16,911 nt of DNA from Candidatus Babelota bacterium (GTDB lineage Bacteria; JAGOBX01): contig JAGOBX010000017.1 of assembly GCA_017999075.1 (NCBI GenBank), forward strand, positions 1 through 16,911, read 5' to 3'. Of this stretch, positions 1 through 6,573 are shown in pieces. The notes under the pieces were generated by a model, which made no database searches, was not told where the DNA came from, and was given only the letters and a program-made list of their open reading frames with translations. A program made the translations under genes and the position numbers. Within the stretch, counting starts at the first letter, position 1, and every line of letters begins with the position of its first letter.

Positions 1-96
1 ATTATTACATATATTCTTAAATAATATTAAAATTAATGTATCTGTAAATTTGTGCATTTTTTTAATTCAATTTGTTTTTTCTTGTCAATATAATTC

Positions 97-102
97 AGGA
101 GG
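97..102 (+). promoter_or_regulatory. Strong Shine-Dalgarno for the response regulator
   Basis: AGGAGG lies 9 bases before the ATG at 112. It is the best ribosome-binding site in the window and fixes the start of the response regulator. The 96 bases before it hold no convincing promoter or gene. Confidence 0.8.
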
Positions 103-111
103 CAAAAAATT

Positions 112-711
112 ATGTCAATAAAATTAAAAATATTGATTGTTGACGATGAACAGGCAGTCCAATTATATTTTAAAAAGTTATTAAGTGAGGAAGGTTATGA
201 AGTAGATTTCGCATCAAACATTGACGAAGCAGTAGCAAAAGTAAAAGCCGAAACATTTCATATAATATTTCTTGATTTAATTATGCCCGGAAAAAATGGG
301 GAACAAGGTTTAGTTGAACTTAAACGCCATAACCCTGAAGCTTCAATAGTAGTTATAACAGGATATCCATCTGTAGAAAGCGCTATCGAAACCCTGAAAA
401 ACGGGGCAGAAGATTACATAAAAAAACCATTTGACAATGAAAATATAAAAAATTTAATAAACAGGATAGTAAGAAAACATAATCTGCTTTCTGACGTAGA
501 CGAATTCATTTCTGAAACAGTTGGAACAAGACTTAAATCTTTAAGAAAAACACAAAAAATGACTTTAAAAGATTTATCAGATAAAATCGGGCTATCTATA
601 AGTTTATGTTCTCAAATTGAAAACGCTAAAGTAATGCCTTCATTATTGACTCTATATAAAATATCAAGAGGATTAAACAGTACGCTGGAAGAGGTTGTAA
701 GAGATTTATAA
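112..711 (+). CDS. Response regulator, receiver domain fused to XRE-type helix-turn-helix
   Basis: Predicted phosphorylation-controlled DNA-binding regulator of 199 residues. The receiver domain covers about residues 4-122: acidic pair D11/D12, phosphoacceptor D55 (in FLDLIMPG), T83 and K105-P106 are all in place, so it should be phosphorylatable. Residues 138-197 form an XRE/Cro-C1 helix-turn-helix, with TLKDLSDKIGLS as the first helices and SQIENAK as the typical recognition-helix end. The start is set by AGGAGG 9 bases upstream. The histidine kinase gene begins 43 bases downstream on the same strand and is the likely partner. A receiver joined to an XRE domain is much less common than OmpR, NarL or NtrC outputs. 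Domain calls are from visible motifs; the target genes and signal cannot be read from the sequence. Confidence 0.9.
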   Translation: MSIKLKILIVDDEQAVQLYFKKLLSEEGYEVDFASNIDEAVAKVKAETFHIIFLDLIMPGKNGEQGLVELKRHNPEASIVVITGYPSVESAIETLKNGAEDYIKKPFDNENIKNLINRIVRKHNLLSDVDEFISETVGTRLKSLRKTQKMTLKDLSDKIGLSISLCSQIENAKVMPSLLTLYKISRGLNSTLEEVVRDL

Positions 712-754
712 TTAAAATTATTTTAAATCTAAAATATTTTTCAGTATAAAGCTT

Positions 755-2224
755 ATGAATTCAAGTACAATATTAATTGTAGATAATGAAAAAGAAGTTG
801 TAGATCTTGTCAAGTTGGGACTTGATATTGAAGGATATAAATGCATTGAAGCTTATTCAGGCCGGCAGGCATTGGAATTGTTAAAAAAAAATGAAATTGA
901 TTTGATCCTTCTTGACATAATGATGGATGACATGGATGGATTCGAAACTCTCCGTGAAATACGAACTGACAGAAAATACGATAATATCCCTATTTTAATG
1001 CTAACTGCAAAACCAGAAGATGAAAATGTAGAATTAACTTTTGCAGGCGGTGCTGATGATTATATAGCGAAACCTTTCACCTTTGATATTCTGCTTGCCC
1101 GCATCAACAAAGCTCTTGCAAGACGTAAAAAAAATATTGATACTGCAACAAAAATTTCAGAAATTGAAAATATTAAAAACACTTTTGAACTAATACTCGA
1201 TAATGCAGGATTCGGACTTATATTATTGTCTAATCATAAAGACATTTTGTTTGTAAATAAATTCATTAAAACTGTTTTTATAAAAAACAGCGATTCAAAC
1301 CTAAATATAAAATCAAACGAACTTTTTGAACTTTGCGGTATACCTGCAGCATTATTATTTAATAGTCCTGAAAAAAATAAAATAAATTATACTCACAAAA
1401 TAAAAAATATTCACGATGCTGATTTAACAATGTATATTGAAGAATACCCTGTTTACAGCAATAAAAAAGAAAAAATAGGGGTTGTTCAGGTTTTGGTTGA
1501 TATTACTGAATACAAAAAAATTGAAGAATTATTTTTGCACAGTGAAAAACTTGCTTCAGTCGGTCAATTATCTGCAAGTTTAGCTCACGAAATCAATAAT
1601 CCATTGACTTTACTCTCCGGAATTCTGCAAATGTTCAAATCTTCAAAAAAACTTCCGGCTGAGTTCCAATCAGATATTTCGACAATGCTTGATATAACCG
1701 ACAGACTGAAAATATTAATTGAAAAAATGCTGATTTTATCAAGAAAAAATGACGACACCGAAAAAGCAGAAGAATTAAGTGTTATAGAAATTGTTGAAGA
1801 AGCGATTCGGTTAGTCGATTATAAATTTAAAACTTTACGTATTACAATTGAAAAAAATTATAATTTGAAAGAACGCTATGTTGTTCAAGTTGCAAAATGG
1901 AGCATGGTTCATTGCCTTGTAAATATACTGATTAATGCTATAGACGCTTCAGAAAAAAACGGAAATAAAATAATAATATCCATTTATAAAAACGGAGCCG
2001 ATGTTAAAATTTCAATTACTGATTTTGGCGACGGAATATCCGATAAAGTAAAAGAAAATTTATTCAAACCATTTTTCACCACAAAACAAATAGGCAAAGG
2101 CACAGGATTGGGATTATATATTGTCAAACATATTCTCGAAACGTGCAGCGGCAGCATTGATATTCAAAACGCTGAAAATCACAAAGGAGCAGTTGTTACA
2201 ATAAGTCTCCCTATAAAAAACTGA
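755..2224 (+). CDS. Cytoplasmic hybrid histidine kinase (receiver - PAS-like - HisKA - HATPase)
   Basis: Sensor kinase of 489 residues without any membrane segment, so it should act in the cytoplasm. Residues 5-125 are an N-terminal receiver with D54 as phosphoacceptor, T84 and K106; the acidic pocket reads D10-N11-E12, with Asn replacing one acid. Residues about 138-255 look like a PAS sensor (ending in VDITEYKK). HisKA follows, with phospho-acceptor H278 in SLAHEINNP. The ATPase domain shows the N box (N394 in LINAIDA), G1 box DFGDGIS (423-429), F box FKPFFTT and G2 box GKGTGLGL (447-454), so all catalytic motifs are present. No good Shine-Dalgarno precedes the ATG, which suggests translation linked to the upstream regulator gene. 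An N-terminal receiver implies that another kinase, or this one, feeds back on it. The signal is unknown. Confidence 0.9.
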   Translation: MNSSTILIVDNEKEVVDLVKLGLDIEGYKCIEAYSGRQALELLKKNEIDLILLDIMMDDMDGFETLREIRTDRKYDNIPILMLTAKPEDENVELTFAGGADDYIAKPFTFDILLARINKALARRKKNIDTATKISEIENIKNTFELILDNAGFGLILLSNHKDILFVNKFIKTVFIKNSDSNLNIKSNELFELCGIPAALLFNSPEKNKINYTHKIKNIHDADLTMYIEEYPVYSNKKEKIGVVQVLVDITEYKKIEELFLHSEKLASVGQLSASLAHEINNPLTLLSGILQMFKSSKKLPAEFQSDISTMLDITDRLKILIEKMLILSRKNDDTEKAEELSVIEIVEEAIRLVDYKFKTLRITIEKNYNLKERYVVQVAKWSMVHCLVNILINAIDASEKNGNKIIISIYKNGADVKISITDFGDGISDKVKENLFKPFFTTKQIGKGTGLGLYIVKHILETCSGSIDIQNAENHKGAVVTISLPIKN

Positions 2225-2278
2225 TTCTTTAAATTGTTTATTATTAAATTCTCAAAACCTTGGAAATCTCGAAAACAG

Positions 2279-2665
2279 TTAATGATTTTTCCAAAATAAT
2301 TTAGATGTGCAAATTATTATTCCGGCAGTTAAACTTCCTGCAGTATCCGCAATCCAGTCAAAAAAATCAGATTTCCTGTATATGGTAAAAGACTGATGAT
2401 ATTCATCTGTAACAGCATAAAATACTGCTATCATAATGCACCAGATTATTTTTTTTACAAATCGTAATTCAGGCAAAACTTTAGTTGAAGAATAAAATAA
2501 TGTCATTGTAAACCCTGCATATTCAATCAAATGAAAAATTTTGTCAGAATGCGGAAACGGAGGTTCAACTACAACAGGTTTATCTATTGACGAAATATAA
2601 AAAATAATATACGCATATATAACGCTGGGAAGAATATATAATATTCGAATTATTTTATATTTCAA
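2279..2665 (-). CDS. VanZ-like integral membrane protein
   Basis: Small membrane protein of 128 residues with about four transmembrane segments (near residues 8-25, 45-62, 71-88 and 104-122). The VanZ family pattern is visible: D41-K42 followed by H45 and Y49, then DEYHQSF (D87, E88, Q91), R97 and the DWIADTAG stretch (103-110). VanZ itself gives low-level teicoplanin resistance, but most family members are uncharacterised and no resistance role should be assumed. The start is a TTG at 2665-2663 that overlaps the TGA stop of the upstream rdgB gene (TTGA), with no clear Shine-Dalgarno, so translation is probably coupled to rdgB. The gene is the last of the minus-strand block and ends 54 bases from the convergent kinase gene. 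I see no stem-loop terminator in that gap. Confidence 0.8.
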   Translation of the reverse strand: MKYKIIRILYILPSVIYAYIIFYISSIDKPVVVEPPFPHSDKIFHLIEYAGFTMTLFYSSTKVLPELRFVKKIIWCIMIAVFYAVTDEYHQSFTIYRKSDFFDWIADTAGSLTAGIIICTSKLFWKNH

Positions 2666-3261
2666 TCAAGCAAACCAGTATATACTAAAAAATTTTTAGT
2701 TTGCAGAAAAGCAGAAGCCCTGTGACTTATTGTATTTTTAACGTCTTCTGAAAGAATTCCGAATGTCTTATTGAATCCGGACGGAATAAAAATCGGATCA
2801 TAACCAAACCCTTCTTCTCCCTGTATATCAAAAGAAATATGCCCTGAACAAACTCCCTTGAAAAAATGAGATTCTCCATCAGGCAATATGCAGCATACAA
2901 CGCTTATAAATTTAGCTGTACGCCTTTCAACATACACATTTTTCAAGCGTTCTATTACTTCTTTGTTCTTTTCTTTTTGCGAAAGGGAAGGAAGAAACCT
3001 TGCGGAATGAAGTCCCGGAGCTCCGTCAAAAAAATCAATTTCAAGTCCTGAATCATCAGCTAATATAATTTTATCTTTAATTTTTTTTCTTACTTCAACA
3101 GCTTTTATTCTTGAATTGTCATAATAAGTAGAACCTGTTTCTTCAATATCTTCATTAAATCCGGCTTCTTTCAAAGTTATAATTTTATTTTTAGAAAAGT
3201 TTAATATAGCTCTTATTTCCTTAACTTTGTGGTTATTGTTTGTAGCGATTAATATTTCCAT
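2662..3261 (-). CDS. rdgB: RdgB/HAM1 non-canonical purine NTP pyrophosphatase
   Basis: House-cleaning enzyme that hydrolyses dITP, ITP and XTP to the monophosphate and pyrophosphate, keeping deaminated purines out of DNA and RNA. The protein is 199 residues, typical for the family. Visible motifs are the N-terminal ATNNxxK (T7, N8, K12), ETGSTYYDN (41-49), the catalytic ADDSGLE segment with D69/D70, PGLHSARF, GFGYDPIF (151-158) for base recognition, and SHR (179-181). I start it at ATG 3261 rather than the TTG 15 bases upstream, because AAGG lies 8 bases before this ATG and the family begins just before the first strand. Its stop overlaps the vanZ-like start. It follows the small flagellar-locus protein by 19 bases, so a housekeeping gene seems to ride on the flagellar transcript. 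Confidence 0.95.
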   Translation of the reverse strand: MEILIATNNNHKVKEIRAILNFSKNKIITLKEAGFNEDIEETGSTYYDNSRIKAVEVRKKIKDKIILADDSGLEIDFFDGAPGLHSARFLPSLSQKEKNKEVIERLKNVYVERRTAKFISVVCCILPDGESHFFKGVCSGHISFDIQGEEGFGYDPIFIPSGFNKTFGILSEDVKNTISHRASAFLQTKNFLVYTGLLD

Positions 3262-3280
3262 AAAAATTACCTTCAAAAAA

Positions 3281-3604
3281 TTATAATGTAATATCTATAA
3301 TATGTCCCCTGACCGGATCAGTTTTGATTTCATTTTCTTTTTTATCAGATTCCATATCATTATTTTTTTTTTTCTTGTTATGAGGATTTCTATTTGATTT
3401 TTCTTTATTTTCATCATTGATTTTCTGGCCTTCCGTTTCATTGGATTTTACTACGCGTTCTTCATTTTCTTTCAGTTCTTTAGCAAGATTTTCTATATCG
3501 GAATTCATCAAATTAACAGGTAAATCACGCGATTGCTGCTGTTCTTTTCCAACTATCGTCTGATTAAGCATCATTATTTGAGCGTCTATAGGATTAATTA
3601 CCAT
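3281..3604 (-). CDS. Small charged flagellar-locus protein of unknown function
   Basis: Protein of 107 residues that I cannot assign to a named family. The N-terminus (NPIDAQIMMLNQTIVGKEQQQ, here split by its P-I-D and Q-rich parts) and the C-terminus (DPVRGHIIDITL) look like ordered conserved ends around a long, highly charged Lys/Glu/Asn centre that should be disordered. I recall small proteins of this type, with an N-terminal 'P-x-D-x-Q' and a C-terminal 'DP-x-x-G-x-x-I-D-I', encoded beside flagellar genes in spirochaetes and some other phyla, but I cannot verify this here. It starts 14 bases after fliA stops and AGG lies about 8 bases before its ATG. It has no membrane segment or signal peptide. 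FlgM, the FliA anti-sigma factor, has similar size and disorder, but I see no FlgM motif. Confidence 0.75.
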   Translation of the reverse strand: MVINPIDAQIMMLNQTIVGKEQQQSRDLPVNLMNSDIENLAKELKENEERVVKSNETEGQKINDENKEKSNRNPHNKKKKNNDMESDKKENEIKTDPVRGHIIDITL

Positions 3605-3618
3605 ATTATTAACCTATT

Positions 3619-4458
3619 TTAATTAGTTGTGGATGTGTACCCTAAATTTGTCACTAATCTGCCTTTAACAATTGATATAGCTTTTGCATGCAACTGCGAC
3701 GCGCGTGATTCTGTAAGTTCCATTACTTCACCGATTTCTCTTAATGTCAAACCCTCATAATAATAAAGAGCCAGCACCAACCGCTCTTTTTCAGGCAAGG
3801 AATTTATTGTATTAATTATTTCTTTTTTTATTTCCTCGCGCGTAAGCATAACATCAGGATGATCCGTCATAGGAGCCTCAATTGTTTCCATTATAGTAAT
3901 TTCATCAGCATTAGTTCCTACTGTCCACGTTTCATCAAGAGACATTTGAGAAGTTCCGCTTATTTCATAAAGCATATTATAGAATTGGTCTAACGAAATA
4001 TTAAGATAATTAGCCACAGTTTGATCATCAGGTATAACTCCAAGCCTGCTTTCAAGTTCAGAATACGCATTCTGCAATTGCCTTGATTTAATACGGATTG
4101 CACGGGGAATCCAGTCATAATTTCGCATTGCATCAAGAATGGCCCCTTTAACGCGCATTGATCCGTATGTTATAAATTTATATCCTTTAGCAATATCAAA
4201 TTTTTCTATTGCATCAATTAGCCCTAAAACTCCATAACTCATCAAATCATCAAATTCCACATTCGGCGGCTTGCCAATTGAAAGGCGGCCTGCAACATAA
4301 CTTACTATATCTCCATAAAATTCTACTAAAGAATTGCGGTTTTCTATTGTTCTGTTTTTTATATAATTCGCCCACAATTCCTGTTCGATTTTTTCCCGTT
4401 CTTCTTTTTCTTTTTTTAAATCAACATTTTCTTTGGAAATTTTTGATTTTAAAGCCAT
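3619..4458 (-). CDS. fliA: Flagellar sigma factor FliA/WhiG (sigma-28 family)
   Basis: RNA polymerase sigma factor of 279 residues that should direct transcription of late flagellar and chemotaxis genes. Region 2 lies at about 45-114 (EFDDLMSYGVLGLIDAIEKFD for core binding, split around residue 80, then the DNA-melting stretch FITYGSMRVKGAILDAMR). Region 3 follows DWIPRAIR (115-122), a hallmark of this group, and region 4 is at about 208-268, with LPEKERLVLALYYYEGLTL and the LREIGEVMELTESRASQLH helix-turn-helix. An N-terminal extension of about 25 mostly charged residues precedes the domain. No FlgM gene is visible in the window. The ATG at 4458 has only a distant AGGTAA, 12 bases upstream. 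It lies 19 bases after the upstream unknown gene, consistent with co-transcription. Confidence 0.95.
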   Translation of the reverse strand: MALKSKISKENVDLKKEKEEREKIEQELWANYIKNRTIENRNSLVEFYGDIVSYVAGRLSIGKPPNVEFDDLMSYGVLGLIDAIEKFDIAKGYKFITYGSMRVKGAILDAMRNYDWIPRAIRIKSRQLQNAYSELESRLGVIPDDQTVANYLNISLDQFYNMLYEISGTSQMSLDETWTVGTNADEITIMETIEAPMTDHPDVMLTREEIKKEIINTINSLPEKERLVLALYYYEGLTLREIGEVMELTESRASQLHAKAISIVKGRLVTNLGYTSTTN

Positions 4459-4477
4459 ATACTTAAAATATTACCTG

Positions 4478-5569
4478 TTATTTTTTTATGTATTCAATAA
4501 AATAATATATCATAAACAGCATAAACAATAAACATAAAATCAATATTATTATACTTGAAGTTTTGCTGGAAGTCAAATTATCATTTGTCATAATTTTATT
4601 TGACGGATTAAGCCTCAATTTTGTATATATTCCTGGAATCAATTCAGTTGTTATATTAAAATAATCTTTTTCATTTTTATCTATTTTAATAATTTTAGTT
4701 TCAATATTATCATTTATAACTTTAAACTGATTGAGTTTCATGATATTAAAAATATAGTTTGACTGCGGAGTCGTATCAATAAGTTTAACCATTATTTTAT
4801 CTCCAACAGCTAATTCCGATACAATTTTAAAATTACTGCGGGCATCTAAATCATTCATTATTTCTTCACATTTCAGAAATATATCTTTTGCTTGTTTTAA
4901 AAACGGATCTTCAGAAGATATTTTATCACCTGATTCTCCAATTGATTCAGGCAATACTGGATTTTCGTAATTTTCCGGTTCACGTTCATCTTCTTCATTT
5001 CCTGAAACATCCCTGTTCATAAGCAAAAATTCATATTCAGCCTGAGAATATATTTTTTTATCAGTATCAATTAAAACATTATTATCAAATTGATTTTTTA
5101 TTAAAGCTACAATAAGATTTTCAAGAGTATTGTCGCAAAAAATTTCAGTAAAATTATTATTAAATATTTCAAGAATATTCTTTATCTTCTGATTTTGAGA
5201 AACTAATCCTCCAAGTTTTTCCGATAAATTTGATAAAAACTCATCAAGAAATATTCTCCTTTTTTTTATAAAAACTTCAAATTCATTAAAATCCCCTGTT
5301 ATATTCAAATTCAAAATCTCATCATCCCGGGTAAATAAAAAAACAGGATTTATAAAATTGTTTTTCTGAAAAAATTTAATAATAAACAATCCGCTTATTT
5401 CAGCATTTTCAGCAATAATTCTGCCCTGTATCACGGCAACCTTGGTTTTTATTATATTTATAGCAGTTTCAATTTTCTGATTGGAAAGAGTTAAAGCCAA
5501 TTCGGCAATTTTCCTCGTTGACCCTGTTTCTTCTATTATCTTACTTATTATTTCTTCCTGAATCGACAT
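4478..5569 (-). CDS. Unknown flagellar-locus protein with UBA/TS-N-like N-terminus and C-terminal membrane anchor
   Basis: I do not recognise this 363-residue protein as a named family. Residues 4-43 fit a three-helix UBA/TS-N pattern: EIISKIIEETG, then TRKIAELALTLS, then KIETAINII, close to the EF-Ts arrangement 'E-x-TG ... AL ... I-x-x-AI'. Residues 44-185 are mixed and may be a globular domain. Residues 188-212 are a highly acidic linker (Glu/Asp/Pro-rich). Residues 220-330 look like a second folded domain, beta-rich by eye. Residues 338-358 form a single transmembrane helix followed by IEYIKK, so the bulk would face the cytoplasm as a tail-anchored protein. I start it at ATG 5569, six bases after GAGG, rather than the TTG at 5581. 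It sits between flhG and fliA, which suggests a flagellar assembly, placement or regulatory role. Confidence 0.8.
   Translation of the reverse strand: MSIQEEIISKIIEETGSTRKIAELALTLSNQKIETAINIIKTKVAVIQGRIIAENAEISGLFIIKFFQKNNFINPVFLFTRDDEILNLNITGDFNEFEVFIKKRRIFLDEFLSNLSEKLGGLVSQNQKIKNILEIFNNNFTEIFCDNTLENLIVALIKNQFDNNVLIDTDKKIYSQAEYEFLLMNRDVSGNEEDEREPENYENPVLPESIGESGDKISSEDPFLKQAKDIFLKCEEIMNDLDARSNFKIVSELAVGDKIMVKLIDTTPQSNYIFNIMKLNQFKVINDNIETKIIKIDKNEKDYFNITTELIPGIYTKLRLNPSNKIMTNDNLTSSKTSSIIILILCLLFMLFMIYYFIEYIKK
5441..5560 (-). other. UBA/TS-N-like three-helix domain within the unknown flagellar-locus gene
   Basis: Residues 4-43 of the protein encoded at 4478-5569. The pattern EIISKIIEETG, turn, TRKIAELALTLS, turn, KIETAINII fits the three short helices of UBA/TS-N domains by spacing of Gly, Ala-Leu and Ala-Ile. 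This is a pattern judgement without a profile search. Confidence 0.5.
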
Positions 5570-5590
5570 AAAAATCCTCAACCGATAAAT

Positions 5591-5605
5591 ATATCAAATT
5601 GATAT
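5591..5605. promoter_or_regulatory. 15-base perfect palindrome upstream of the UBA-like gene
   Basis: ATATCAAATTGATAT has seven-base arms around one central base and lies 22 bases before the ATG at 5569, in the 103-base gap after flhG. It could be an operator or part of a promoter, but in such AT-rich DNA a few palindromes this long are expected by chance. I see no convincing promoter hexamers beside it. Confidence 0.25.
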
Positions 5606-5672
5606 CACATATAAAAATAAAAATGACAGGCTAAAAATTTTAATTTTGCCTAATCAAAATATACTACTAATT

Positions 5673-6572
5673 TTAGAATCCGAATTTGAATTTATCAAGT
5701 ATTTTATTTAAAGCGGTTTTCGGCATATAATTTTTATCTTCCAGCAGATGATTGGATATATAAGTTTGAATTGTTTTATAAAAACCGGTTTCTTTAATAT
5801 TTATAGGTTGATCAGAATTTTCTTTAAGTTTTTTATCAAATTCAATTTTAATATTTTGGGAGATTTTCAAATTTTCCATTTTCTGTAATTCGTTAAAAAA
5901 ATTATTCATTACACTTTTTGAATTTATTCCGGTAAATTCATTAAACGCAAAACTAATAGGATATTCTTTTTGTAAAACAGAATTAAACTGAAACAGTAGA
6001 GAAAGAGTATTAGAAACAGCATTAAAATCATTATTTATTACACACCATATTTCATCAGCAATATCAGAGATATTTTCAAGAAATTCCGAAACGCATATTG
6101 CCGTATCTATTAAAACAAAATCAAAATTAGACAATCTTGCCTGATACATTACTATTTTTATCAGCTGATATTCCACTCCCCTTATTTCATTACTTATTTG
6201 AAATACGCATTGTTTTGTATCAACAGATGAACAAACATTAAAACATGAATTTTCAAGCAAATTAGATTTATTCACTTTAATAAGATCACATTCGGGGAAA
6301 TAAGATGATACATCGGAATAGTGTTTATTCATATCTATAATTGCAGTCTTTTTCCCTGATTTTTTCAAAATATCGGCAAATGAATAAATCAATAAACTCT
6401 TGCCTACTCCGCCCTTTGCGCTGATAAAACAAATAACTTTAGAATTGGACTGGTTCTGGTCGATAAGATTTTTATATATTTCTGTAATATCTTTAACATT
6501 TTTTATGTCATCGATAAGATTGCTTAATTTATTTTGATTGACTTTAGCCCGTAATTTTTGCGCCTGATCCAT
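5673..6572 (-). CDS. flhG: FlhG/FleN-type MinD-like ATPase, flagellar number regulator (divergent)
   Basis: MinD/ParA-family ATPase of 299 residues that works with FlhF to control how many flagella are built and where. I start it at ATG 6572, one base after the flhF stop, because the protein then opens with MDQAQKLR, the characteristic FlhG N-terminal 'DQA-x-x-LR' motif that contacts FlhF. The longer frame from 6641 lies inside flhF. The deviant Walker A is intact (KGGVGKS, 53-59, both lysines present), and VLIDTA (153-158) is Walker B. The Walker A' position reads D80-M81-N82 where the family normally has D-x-D, so the usual second aspartate is Asn, and the later 'T-x-P-E' segment is replaced by INNDFNA. 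The C-terminus (LNKILDKFKFGF) could be an amphipathic membrane-targeting helix. Family and context are sure; ATPase competence is uncertain. Confidence 0.9.
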   Translation of the reverse strand: MDQAQKLRAKVNQNKLSNLIDDIKNVKDITEIYKNLIDQNQSNSKVICFISAKGGVGKSLLIYSFADILKKSGKKTAIIDMNKHYSDVSSYFPECDLIKVNKSNLLENSCFNVCSSVDTKQCVFQISNEIRGVEYQLIKIVMYQARLSNFDFVLIDTAICVSEFLENISDIADEIWCVINNDFNAVSNTLSLLFQFNSVLQKEYPISFAFNEFTGINSKSVMNNFFNELQKMENLKISQNIKIEFDKKLKENSDQPINIKETGFYKTIQTYISNHLLEDKNYMPKTALNKILDKFKFGF

Positions 6573-6573
6573 A

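Noticed and set aside
89-94. Perfect TATAAT before the response regulator gene
   Set aside because: Transcription would start near base 101, inside the AGGAGG ribosome-binding site, and no good -35 box lies 17 bases upstream.
2-121. Open plus-strand frame at the left edge that ends inside the response regulator start
   Set aside because: It is only 39 codons with random-looking composition, contains the ribosome-binding site and has no recognisable homology; more likely a chance open stretch.
2225-2278. Bidirectional terminator between the kinase and the VanZ-like gene
   Set aside because: No GC-rich stem followed by a T-run is visible on either strand.
3281-3604. The small protein as FlgM, the anti-sigma-28 factor
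   Set aside because: Size, disorder and position next to fliA fit, but I see none of the FlgM C-terminal helix pattern, and the conserved-looking ends are different.
5580-5588. ACCGATAAA on the plus strand, resembling the sigma-28 -10 box
   Set aside because: The nearest TAAA is only about 8 bases upstream instead of about 15, and it points away from any plus-strand gene.
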